DNA of 64,000 nt, from the NCBI RefSeq assembly GCF_001956295.1, contig NZ_MRTD01000011.1, positions 124,001 through 188,000 of the forward strand, in the 5' to 3' direction. Below are positions 8,190-16,510 of this stretch, one piece after another (within the stretch, counting starts at the first letter, position 1; each line of letters begins with the position of its first letter). A model generated the notes under the pieces. That model ran no database searches, was not told where the DNA came from, and saw nothing but the letters and a program-made list of their open reading frames with translations. Position numbers and translations under genes: made by a program. This DNA is from Paenibacillus sp. FSL A5-0031. Lineage in GTDB: Bacteria; Bacillota; Bacilli; Paenibacillales; Paenibacillaceae.

Positions 8190-8856
8190 AGATGAGAAAG
8201 CCATTGCCGAGTTGGAACGAGATTACTTGGAAAGTTACGGTTTTAACGTTCAAATTGAAGGGAGAGGTGATATAGGGCTTGAAAAAGCGCTCGAAGGAAA
8301 GTTTGATCTTATCATTTTGGATGTAATGCTCCCCAAAATCGACGGCTTTGAAATTTGTCGACAAATTAGACAAACGATCAATATTCCAGTGCTGATGGTA
8401 ACCGCGAAAAAAGAGGATATTGATAAAATACGAGGATTAGGACTTGGCGCTGACGATTATATGACCAAGCCCTTCAGTCCAAGTGAGCTGGTAGCACGCG
8501 TGAAAGCTCATTTGGCTCGTTACGAGCGTTTGACAGCTGACAAAGGGGAGCGAGGCGAGCATATTCGCATACGCGGATTGTTTATCGATAAACCTTCACG
8601 AAGAGTCATGATTCATGAGCAGGAAGCGATGCTTACTTCAAAGGAATATGAGCTTCTTCTGCTTTTAGCGTCACACCCTAATCGCGTATTTGAGAAAGAA
8701 GAGTTGTTTGAACGAATTTGGGGGCTTGATTCAAATGGAGACGCAGCTACGGTTACGGTTCATATTCGAAGGCTGCGTGAGAAAATTGAGCATGACCCGT
8801 CCAAACCTCAATATATAGAAACAATTTGGGGAGTGGGCTACCGTTTTAAAGTATAG
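8167..8856 (+). CDS. OmpR-family response regulator
   Basis: A 229-aa response regulator. Receiver residues visible are the EDE acidic pocket at 8-10, phospho-acceptor D52 in LIILDVMLPK, T79 and K101 in TKPF. The C-terminal winged helix ends in the typical IWGVGYRFKV. I prefer ATG 8167 over the GTG at 8161 because the receiver begins MKSILIIEDE. It overlaps the kinase gene and precedes the RND gene by 24 bp, so it likely activates the operon. Confidence 0.93.
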   Translation: MKSILIIEDEKAIAELERDYLESYGFNVQIEGRGDIGLEKALEGKFDLIILDVMLPKIDGFEICRQIRQTINIPVLMVTAKKEDIDKIRGLGLGADDYMTKPFSPSELVARVKAHLARYERLTADKGERGEHIRIRGLFIDKPSRRVMIHEQEAMLTSKEYELLLLLASHPNRVFEKEELFERIWGLDSNGDAATVTVHIRRLREKIEHDPSKPQYIETIWGVGYRFKV

Positions 8857-8880
8857 ATAGAAGATGAGGAGTGGAAGAGA

Positions 8881-11800
8881 TTGAAGAGCATCATCCGATT
8901 TTCGCTTAATAACAAATTTGCTTTGTGGATTTTGACGCTGCTTGTGTTATTTGCTGGTCTTTATTCAGGAATGAATATGAAAATGGAAACATTGCCCGAT
9001 ATTACGGTTCCAATCGTAAGCGTCACAACGGTATTGCCGGGTGCTGCACCTGAAGAGGTAATGGAGAAAATTACGAAGCCGATTGAGCAGCGGACTCGCA
9101 ATCTTAAAGGTGTTAAAGTTATTAGCTCAACATCCTATGAAAATGCTTCATCTGTCGTTATTGAGTACTCCTATGAGACAGATATGGAAAAGGCGGAAGC
9201 GGAAGTTAAAAATATCCTCTCCGAGATTAAGCTTCCAACAGGAACGCAAACCCCATCCGTTTCACGGATCAGCTTGAATGCATTCCCTGTCCTAGCGATG
9301 AGTATCTCCAATGAAAAGATGAATTTGGAGCAGCTTACGAAGGAAATCGAAGAAAATGTATTGCCGCGCTTTCAAGGCATTGAAGGTGTAGCGAGCATTC
9401 AAGTTTCTGGACAAAATGTTAAGGAAGGTGAACTATCCTTCAAAACGGATAAGCTAAAGCAAATCGGCTTAACCGAAGAGATGGTGAAAGGCATCATCCA
9501 AGCGTCAGCCATTTCTGTACCGCTAGGTATTTATGAATTTGGCGAGACAGAGAAGGCACTGGTCGTTGATGGGAACATAACGACAGAGAGTGATTTGAAA
9601 AACTTAGTCATCGTGCCGGGTGTTAAGCTTAGCGATGTTGCTGATTTAAGCATCGTAGGCAAAGCAGAGTCAATTTCTCGTACGAATGGCAAAGACTCCA
9701 TTGGATTTAACGTCGTCAAAGCGGCTGATTCCAATACGGTTGACGTTGTTAATAATGTTAAAGCAGAAATAAAAGAGCTTGAAGGCAATAATGATGGTTT
9801 GTCTATTGTAACGACACTTGATCAAGGCAAGCCGATCGAGGATTCCGTTCACACGATGTTAAGCAAGGCGGTAATCGGCGCATTGTTCGCTGTCATTATC
9901 ATTATGATATTCTTGCGCGATATTCGTTCTACGATTATTGCTGTCGTTTCGATTCCACTTTCCATCTTGATCGCTCTCCTGATTTTGAGCCGGATGGATA
10001 TTACACTGAACATTATGACACTTGGTGCGATGACCGTTGCAATTGGGCGGGTAATCGATGACTCGATTGTCGTTATCGAAAATGTATATCGACGAATGGC
10101 GCTCCCTACAGAGAAGATGAAGGGCAAGGAATTAATTCTTGATGCGACGAAGGAAATGTTCGTACCGATTTTGGCTTCCACAATCGTAACGATTGCCGTA
10201 TTCCTGCCTCTTGGACTTGTTTCGGGCATGATTGGTGAGATGTTCCTGCCGTTTGCATTAACGATTGTATTTGCTCTACTAGCATCTTTGCTTGTTGCCA
10301 TTACGGTTGTTCCAATGCTGGCGCATATGATGTTCCGCAAAGGGATGAAAGCTGGCAAGGCGCATCACGATAAGCCGGGCCGCTTAGCGGAATGGTACAA
10401 AGGTGTACTTCGCTGGTCGCTTGATCATAAATTGGTTACTTTTGGTTTAGCAACACTTCTACTGATCGGAAGTTTGTTCCTGCTCCCAGTGATTGGAACG
10501 AGCTTCATCGCAGGCGACGAACAGAAAATGATGATTGTTTCCTACAATCCAGCACCTGGAGAAACACGTGAACAGGTAGAGAAAATGGCTCTTGAAGCTG
10601 AAAAGAAATTGCTCGATCGTGAAGGTGTTTCAGTCGTGCAATATGCAGTTGGCAGCCAAAATCCATTTAGTCCTGGAGCTTCAAAACAAGCGTTGTTTAA
10701 CTTGAGCTATGATGAGGATTATGCTGGTTTTAATGCTGAGAAAGAAAAAATTGTACCTATGCTGCAAGAGCTAGGCGGCAAAGGCGAATGGAAACAGCAG
10801 GACTTCGGAGGCGGAGGTCTTGGCGGATCGGGCATATCGATGCTTGTGTATGGTCCGGATATGAACACGGTTCAACCGATCGTGGATGACCTTATGAAGA
10901 AGCTTGCAGATCATAAGGATTTGAAAAATATTGATTCCAGCTTATCAGAAACGTATGAGCAGTACCGCCTTGTAGCTAATCAAGAGAAGCTTAGTCAAAA
11001 CGGATTAACAGCAGGCCAGATTGCAATGGCGCTTAGTCCGGTTCGCGAGCGTCCCGTTCTGACGACAGTTGAAGTGGATGGCGAGGAATTTAACGTTTAT
11101 GTGAAGGTTGATACTAAAACCTATACAAATAAATCAGATCTAGAGAATGTGAAGTTGACTACTCAGTTAGGTACTGAAGTTGCTTTGAAAGATGTCGTGA
11201 CTATCGAAGAAGGTGAATCACCGAATACGATAACAAGACGTGATGGTCGTATGTATGCTGAGGTTTCAGCAGATGCAACTTCATCTGACGTCGGCAAGGT
11301 TTCGACAGAATTGCAAAAAATGATTGATGAGACTGATCTTCCTGCTGGCGTCGATATCGAAATGGGCGGAGTAACAGAGCAGATCAATGAGTCATTTATG
11401 CAGCTAGGCCTAGCAATGCTTGCAGCGATTGCTGTCGTTTATCTCGTGCTTGTCATTACATTTGGTGGAGGACTTACACCATTCGCAATTCTGTTCTCCC
11501 TTCCGTTTACGATTATCGGTGCGCTAGTAGCACTGTTAATTGCAGGAGAAACACTGAGCGTTACCGCAATGATTGGTGCCCTGATGCTCATAGGTATCGT
11601 AGTTACAAATGCGATCGTCCTTGTTGATCGTGTTATTCAAAAAGAGAGAGAAGGACTTTCCGTCCGCGAATCACTTATTGAAGCAGCGGGTACACGTCTT
11701 CGTCCGATTCTAATGACGGCGATTGCAACCGTTGGTGCATTGCTTCCGCTTGCATTTGGATTTGAATCAGGCGGTTTGATTTCTAAAGGTATGGCGGTTA

Positions 11801-11910
11801 CCGTAATTGGCGGCTTGACGAGCTCAACACTGCTCACGCTCATTATTGTACCTATCGTTTATGAGTTCTTGAACCGTAAACGCAAACCACGCACTGCAGA
11901 AGAAGCATAA
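8881..11910 (+). CDS. RND efflux permease (SwrC/AcrB-like)
   Basis: A 1009-aa hydrophobe/amphiphile efflux pump of the RND superfamily. It has the duplicated architecture of 12 helices and two large extracytoplasmic loops; the TM4 proton-relay motif appears as GRVIDDSIVVIEN near residue 389. Gram-positive relatives such as Bacillus SwrC (YerP) export amphiphilic peptides and lipopeptides without an outer-membrane partner, and no membrane-fusion gene is present here. The TTG start at 8881 follows GAGTGGAAGAG. Transcription ends at a strong hairpin 18 bp after the stop. It lies just before the azoline-peptide cluster, but the terminator separates the two units; export of that peptide is only a possibility. 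Confidence 0.92.
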   Translation: MKSIIRFSLNNKFALWILTLLVLFAGLYSGMNMKMETLPDITVPIVSVTTVLPGAAPEEVMEKITKPIEQRTRNLKGVKVISSTSYENASSVVIEYSYETDMEKAEAEVKNILSEIKLPTGTQTPSVSRISLNAFPVLAMSISNEKMNLEQLTKEIEENVLPRFQGIEGVASIQVSGQNVKEGELSFKTDKLKQIGLTEEMVKGIIQASAISVPLGIYEFGETEKALVVDGNITTESDLKNLVIVPGVKLSDVADLSIVGKAESISRTNGKDSIGFNVVKAADSNTVDVVNNVKAEIKELEGNNDGLSIVTTLDQGKPIEDSVHTMLSKAVIGALFAVIIIMIFLRDIRSTIIAVVSIPLSILIALLILSRMDITLNIMTLGAMTVAIGRVIDDSIVVIENVYRRMALPTEKMKGKELILDATKEMFVPILASTIVTIAVFLPLGLVSGMIGEMFLPFALTIVFALLASLLVAITVVPMLAHMMFRKGMKAGKAHHDKPGRLAEWYKGVLRWSLDHKLVTFGLATLLLIGSLFLLPVIGTSFIAGDEQKMMIVSYNPAPGETREQVEKMALEAEKKLLDREGVSVVQYAVGSQNPFSPGASKQALFNLSYDEDYAGFNAEKEKIVPMLQELGGKGEWKQQDFGGGGLGGSGISMLVYGPDMNTVQPIVDDLMKKLADHKDLKNIDSSLSETYEQYRLVANQEKLSQNGLTAGQIAMALSPVRERPVLTTVEVDGEEFNVYVKVDTKTYTNKSDLENVKLTTQLGTEVALKDVVTIEEGESPNTITRRDGRMYAEVSADATSSDVGKVSTELQKMIDETDLPAGVDIEMGGVTEQINESFMQLGLAMLAAIAVVYLVLVITFGGGLTPFAILFSLPFTIIGALVALLIAGETLSVTAMIGALMLIGIVVTNAIVLVDRVIQKEREGLSVRESLIEAAGTRLRPILMTAIATVGALLPLAFGFESGGLISKGMAVTVIGGLTSSTLLTLIIVPIVYEFLNRKRKPRTAEEA

Positions 11911-11927
11911 CGATTCGAGATAGCAGA

Positions 11928-11970
11928 GAGGCTGTCACAAGGTCATTGACCTTGTGACAGCCTCTTTTTT
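11928..11970 (+). terminator. Rho-independent terminator after the RND operon
   Basis: GAGGCTGTCACAAGG pairs perfectly with CCTTGTGACAGCCTC across a 7-nt loop, followed by seven T residues. It is one of the strongest hairpins in the window and separates the RND operon from the peptide cluster. Confidence 0.95.
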
Positions 11971-12154
11971 TAGTTGTTCCGTTTACATATTGGGCGACTG
12001 GGTAAATGGATTAGTAACACTAGCGGAGCTTTTTTCATACGTATATGTCATGAACGATTATCGGCATATGACCAGTTTGGGTTGTTCTCATTTTCATTTC
12101 CTATTTTGTGAATGCCGATGATCATCACATGAACATATAACGGAGGCTACTAAG

Positions 12155-12409
12155 ATGAATGAATTTAAGAATGATCTTCAAAATTTAAACACGGATGCAT
12201 TTAAATCGAGTGGAATGACGCCGAATGCGGGTCAAGGCCAAATGGATCCCAATAATGCTCGGTTGTGTATTGGCTTTTGTATTGGTTTTTGTATCGGCTT
12301 TTGTTCATGCGGCGGCTGTGGCGGCTGCGGAGGTTGTGCAAGATGCGGTGGCTGTGCTCGCTGCGGAGGCGGCTGTGCCCGCTGTGCTGGCTGTGCCCGT
12401 TGCCGTTAG
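12155..12409 (+). CDS. Azoline-peptide precursor, heterocycloanthracin/sonorensin-like
   Basis: An 84-aa ribosomal peptide precursor. The leader (residues 1 to about 37) is polar and begins MNEFKNDLQNLNTDAF, resembling leaders of the heterocycloanthracin/sonorensin family. The core from C38 to the end holds 15 cysteines and one serine in two blocks: three CIGF units, then CS followed by CGG, CAR and CAG units ending CR. These Cys and Ser residues are the expected sites for conversion to thiazol(in)e or oxazol(in)e rings by the enzymes encoded downstream. A GGAGG site lies nine bases before the ATG. A terminator follows at 12440-12483, so the precursor can be made in excess over the enzymes. 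Confidence 0.93.
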   Translation: MNEFKNDLQNLNTDAFKSSGMTPNAGQGQMDPNNARLCIGFCIGFCIGFCSCGGCGGCGGCARCGGCARCGGGCARCAGCARCR

Positions 12410-12439
12410 TCAATATTGAGATGTAAATAGAAGGTTCAA

Positions 12440-12483
12440 GACACCCCTGCAAACGCTTTTCGGGATGCAGGGGTGTCTTTCTA
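12440..12483 (+). terminator. Terminator/attenuator between precursor and maturation genes
   Basis: GACACCCCTGCA pairs with TGCAGGGGTGTC across a 14-nt loop, followed by a short T-rich tract (TTTCT). Such partial terminators after RiPP precursor genes commonly raise precursor dosage relative to enzymes. The short T-run favours leaky read-through. Confidence 0.85.
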
Positions 12484-12579
12484 TGCGAGTGCAGGTATGA
12501 CGGACAAATAGCCTTACATATCTTTATAGAGGAACTCTTGTTACGAAAAGCCAGATTTCAAAATAAGGAGGAATGAATT

Positions 12580-14517
12580 TTGGATCCTTCTATGCGCCTT
12601 AAAGTGAGAGGAGATACTTTTTTTCTCCCGAGCTCGGACGGAAGTGTCTATTTCCGCAATAATATCGGTTCATTTCGGATGGAAGGCAGTACGATTGATC
12701 AATGGATAGAGAAATTAATTCCGGTGTTTAATGGCGAGCATTCGATGCATGAAATAACGGATGGATTGACAGATCAATACCGTGATCATGTTTATGAGAT
12801 TGCAAAAGTATTGTATGCGAATGGTTATGTCCAAGATGTGAGTCAGGATAGACCACATCAGCTTCCGAGCCATATTGTTAAGCAATATGAGGCTCAGATT
12901 GAATTTTTGGACAGCTTTGATGGGTCTGGGGCATACCGTTTTGAGCTGTTTCGAAAGTCCAGCGTACTTGTTGTTGGGAACGGGAATTTTTTGGTGTCAG
13001 TAGTGAAATCATTACTTGAATCCGGCCTTCCTCAGTTTCACTTCATCAATATGAACACGGAAACGAAGGGACCTAGTCGAATTACGGAGCTGGTACACCA
13101 TTACAGACCATTCGATTCAGAGGTCAAGGTGGACGAGATCAGCTTGCCGAAGGATGGCGGAGTGGAATGGTCGTTAGTAATACAGCAATACGATGCAATA
13201 TTTTATGTGTCAGACACAGAAGGGGAAGCTGAGCTTCAATCTCTTAACCAAGTATGTCGACAAAATAATAAAGTGCTGCTGCCAGCTGTAATTCTAGGTC
13301 AGGCAGGTTTAGCTGTTCCGCTTACGTATTCAATTCCGGAGGGTGACTGGGAATCAGCAAGGCGCAGAGTCCATTATGCTTCTATTTATGAGGAAACAAG
13401 TGATTATGCTGGTTCATCTGTCGCGGAATCGCTGCTCGCTAACGTGATCGTTTTTGAATGGCTAAAAACAGCTGCAGGTGTAACGAAATTAGAAAATAAT
13501 AAACTGTTTCTGCTGAACCTAGAGACGCTGGAAGGCAAGTGGCATCCGTTTCTTCCCCATCCGTTAGTCAATGAAAAACAAATGGCGAAGAAGGTTGAAG
13601 ATTATGAGCTTCTGTCGGAAGAGAGCACAGGAAAACGTGATCCAAGCGGTTTGCTCCCTTTCTTCAGTCAGTTAACATCCATGGAGACGGGCATCTTTCA
13701 TATTTGGGAGGAAGGAGAGCTGCGTCAACTGCCGTTGTCGCAATGCCGGGTTCAGTCAGTTGATCCGCTGTCAGAAGGCCCAGCGCTGCTGCTCTCGGAA
13801 ATTATATGCAACGGTATTAGACATGAGGAGGCACGCAGAGAAGCGGGGCTAGCTGGAATTGAATCTTATGTGTCGCGTATGGCCAACATTTTCATCAGCC
13901 AGACGTCTGAAAATGGCTCTGCATTAGAGCCTGTGCTTATGAGCGTAGGAGCAGGGGTAACGATCGAGGAGGGCGTCTGCCGCGCTTTGCAAAAGTTTTT
14001 ATCCGAAGAATGGATAAGGCTATACGAAGCAGAACCTCCTTCTATCACACCGATTAAGCTTAGTCATATTGAGGATGAACGATGTCGTTACTATATAAAT
14101 GCGCTAACCACGATGCAAGGATCACCTTCATTTGGCATCAGTGAAACTGTAATTGGTTTTCCAGTTGTATGGCTGAGAACAAACGGTTGCTGGTATCACG
14201 CAGTTGATTTAAATGAAACGAGAGCACTTCGCAGAGTTTTATTGGGCGCTTTGCTGGACATTCAGAACAAAGAATCTCTCTTTAAAGGGAAAATAAATCA
14301 ATTGGCTTCTGTAAATGTGAAGGAAGACGAAGTGATGAATCTCTCCATAACCGAGTGTGATCCATTTGAACATCGAGAGGTTCTGAAGAATGCATTGATG
14401 CATCTACAAAATAACCAAAAGCGTCTTCTTGTGTATAACTTAACTTCGGAAGCTTTTTTCAATGAGGAGCTAGCGGGAGTATTCGGCATCTCGCTCCGAG
14501 AGGAGACAGAAGAGTGA
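12580..14517 (+). CDS. Ocin-ThiF-like leader-peptide-binding protein
   Basis: A 645-aa protein matching in size, position and content the putative thiazole-containing bacteriocin maturation protein family (ocin-ThiF-like, the F protein of azoline-peptide clusters such as HcaF). Residues about 1-85 resemble the winged-helix peptide clamp that binds leader peptides; the middle holds a degenerate ThiF/E1-like Rossmann fold (VLVVGNGNFLVS near 130). The family recruits the precursor and activates the partner YcaO enzyme rather than catalysing chemistry itself. The TTG start at 12580 follows AAGGAGG. Its end overlaps the YcaO gene by 4 bp (GTGA). I am confident of the family from context and leader-proximal features, less so of domain edges. 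Confidence 0.88.
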   Translation: MDPSMRLKVRGDTFFLPSSDGSVYFRNNIGSFRMEGSTIDQWIEKLIPVFNGEHSMHEITDGLTDQYRDHVYEIAKVLYANGYVQDVSQDRPHQLPSHIVKQYEAQIEFLDSFDGSGAYRFELFRKSSVLVVGNGNFLVSVVKSLLESGLPQFHFINMNTETKGPSRITELVHHYRPFDSEVKVDEISLPKDGGVEWSLVIQQYDAIFYVSDTEGEAELQSLNQVCRQNNKVLLPAVILGQAGLAVPLTYSIPEGDWESARRRVHYASIYEETSDYAGSSVAESLLANVIVFEWLKTAAGVTKLENNKLFLLNLETLEGKWHPFLPHPLVNEKQMAKKVEDYELLSEESTGKRDPSGLLPFFSQLTSMETGIFHIWEEGELRQLPLSQCRVQSVDPLSEGPALLLSEIICNGIRHEEARREAGLAGIESYVSRMANIFISQTSENGSALEPVLMSVGAGVTIEEGVCRALQKFLSEEWIRLYEAEPPSITPIKLSHIEDERCRYYINALTTMQGSPSFGISETVIGFPVVWLRTNGCWYHAVDLNETRALRRVLLGALLDIQNKESLFKGKINQLASVNVKEDEVMNLSITECDPFEHREVLKNALMHLQNNQKRLLVYNLTSEAFFNEELAGVFGISLREETEE

Positions 14518-16454
14518 GCGCTAAAATGGCAATTGTGGGAGAAGGGCTGCTCGCAGATTACGTAACCGATCTATTATCTGAATTTTGTCAGGTTGAACGA
14601 GTGAGCGATCTGTCGTTTGGTGTTCCAGAAAAGGCAGAGCTTGCGCTCGTACTGAGTGATGGCTATGATTCAGCTTCTCATCTGATGGCAGAGGAAATGT
14701 TTAAGCAATCGGGGACTCCATGGCTGCGTGGCTTTGTATCCTTTGGTGAGGGCGTAATTGGTCCGCTTGTCATTCCCGGGACAGCAGGCTGCTCGCAGTG
14801 CGCTGATCTGCGGCGTTTGATGGCTGGAAATGATCGGAAAGAAATGTGGGAGCTGCAGCATCTTTTTATGCACGGTGAAGTTTATCCGGATATTTGGTCT
14901 TCTCGAAGCGGTCTTCTGCATGTGGCTCATCATATTGCTGTTGAAGCTGAACAATTCCTCCTTAAAAACAAGGCTCATCTTGAAAATCGTGTAAAGCTGG
15001 TACATTTGCAAACGCTCAACAGTTCGGTTCATTTTTATTTGCCTGATCCGCTTTGTACGATTTGTGGAGAAATACCTGATGATTCGGCTATAGGTTCGCG
15101 AATTAAGCTACATCCAAGCCCGAAAATTAGCGAAAATAGCTATCGAACTCGTTCGATGAGTGAGCTGAAAGCTGTATTAGCCAATGATTATTTGGACAAT
15201 CGCACAGGGTTTTTGAACGGAAAAATGATTGATCTGATGTCGCCATTTGCGGATTCGAGCATTATTTTACCGATGTTTTCGGGAGATGAAGGCTGCGCTG
15301 GCCGTACAAATTCTTTTGCAGACAGTGAAATGACAGCAATACTAGAGGGTTTAGAACGTTATTGCGGTATATCGCCTAGAGGAAAGAGGACGGCGGTTCA
15401 TGACAGCTATGAGCATTTGAGTGAGATTGCTCTTGATCCCGTTCGGGTAGGCGTTCACGAGAAGGAACAGTATGAGCGTCCCGATTTTCCGTTTCAACCA
15501 TTCGACCCGAGCAGAAAAATCGATTGGGTGTGGGGTTATTCGTTTTTGCAGGAGAAGCCTATTCTCGTGCCGGAACTGCTTGCTTATTACAGCTCTGGCT
15601 GCGGCCATGGATTTGTATACGAAACCTCAAATGGCTGTGCGTTAGGAGGCAGCTTGGAGGAAGCTATTTTTTACGGAATACTGGAAGTAGTAGAACGGGA
15701 TTCATTTCTCATGACCTGGTATGCACAGCTTCCGCTTGTTCCTATAGATCCTTATTCCTCCGGAGATCTGGAATTAACCTTAATGGTGGAGCGTTTACGT
15801 GATGTCACCCAATATGATGTCCATTTATTCGATTCGACGATGGAGCATGGCATTCCGAGTGTATGGGTGCTTGCCAAAAACAGAACGGAAAATGGCGTTA
15901 ATATGATTTGTGCTGCTGGGGCGCATCCCGATCCGGTGCGGGCAGCAAAAGGAGCCATCCATGAGATCGCTGGCATGCTGCTCGCTTTTAATGAGAAGTT
16001 AGAAGAAAACCGTGAGCAGTATGAACGCATGCTTCATGATCCTTTTCTAGTACGGCAAATGGATGATCATTCGATGCTGTACAGCTTGAAGGAAGCTGAG
16101 GAACGGTTGAACTTCCTTCTTCAAAATGAGAGGCCGCTCCGTACATTCGAAGAGGCATTTAAACCAAGGCCAAAGCATGCGGATTTGACAGATGAATTAA
16201 ACGTATTCCTCAAAGTTTTCCGTGAATTAAATTTAGAAGTTATCGTTGTTGATCAAACGACGCAGGAAACGCTGAGAAATGGGCTCCATTGTGTAAAGGT
16301 GATCATTCCAGGTATGCTCCCGATGACGTTTGGTCAACATCTTGTCCGCTTGAGAGGACTTGAGAGGGTGCTGCGAATTCCAGCTGAGCTGGGTTACGTC
16401 AAGGAGAGGTTCACGCATGAGCTGCTTAATCCTTATCCGCATCCGTTTCCATAA
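14514..16454 (+). CDS. YcaO cyclodehydratase (F-dependent type)
   Basis: A 646-aa TOMM cyclodehydratase that uses ATP to turn Cys/Ser of the precursor into azolines. Residues 1 to about 215 are an E1/ThiF-like domain carrying two CxxC pairs (C93/C96 in CSQC and C181/C184 in CTIC) expected to hold a structural zinc. The YcaO domain follows, with the ATP-site signature EMTAILEGLERYCG near 279-292 and EVVERDSF near 395. The protein ends NPYPHPFP, the proline-rich C-terminus that YcaO enzymes need for catalysis. The GTG at 14514 overlaps the previous stop; ATG at 14526 is an alternative start. The fused C-D arrangement with a separate F protein is the heterocycloanthracin type. Confidence 0.95.
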   Translation: MSAKMAIVGEGLLADYVTDLLSEFCQVERVSDLSFGVPEKAELALVLSDGYDSASHLMAEEMFKQSGTPWLRGFVSFGEGVIGPLVIPGTAGCSQCADLRRLMAGNDRKEMWELQHLFMHGEVYPDIWSSRSGLLHVAHHIAVEAEQFLLKNKAHLENRVKLVHLQTLNSSVHFYLPDPLCTICGEIPDDSAIGSRIKLHPSPKISENSYRTRSMSELKAVLANDYLDNRTGFLNGKMIDLMSPFADSSIILPMFSGDEGCAGRTNSFADSEMTAILEGLERYCGISPRGKRTAVHDSYEHLSEIALDPVRVGVHEKEQYERPDFPFQPFDPSRKIDWVWGYSFLQEKPILVPELLAYYSSGCGHGFVYETSNGCALGGSLEEAIFYGILEVVERDSFLMTWYAQLPLVPIDPYSSGDLELTLMVERLRDVTQYDVHLFDSTMEHGIPSVWVLAKNRTENGVNMICAAGAHPDPVRAAKGAIHEIAGMLLAFNEKLEENREQYERMLHDPFLVRQMDDHSMLYSLKEAEERLNFLLQNERPLRTFEEAFKPRPKHADLTDELNVFLKVFRELNLEVIVVDQTTQETLRNGLHCVKVIIPGMLPMTFGQHLVRLRGLERVLRIPAELGYVKERFTHELLNPYPHPFP

Positions 16455-16510
16455 GCACTATCTGCTGTCATGCAGTGGATCTCGGCGAGTTGGCACTTAG
16501 GAGGGGAGAT

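Noticed and set aside
8881..12409. Treating the RND pump as part of the azoline-peptide cluster
   Set aside because: A very strong terminator at 11928-11970 separates the units, and RND operons of this type occur without such clusters.
12201..12452. A His/Ser-rich minus-strand frame opposite the precursor
   Set aside because: It is the complement of Cys/Gly codons of the core and lacks a binding site.
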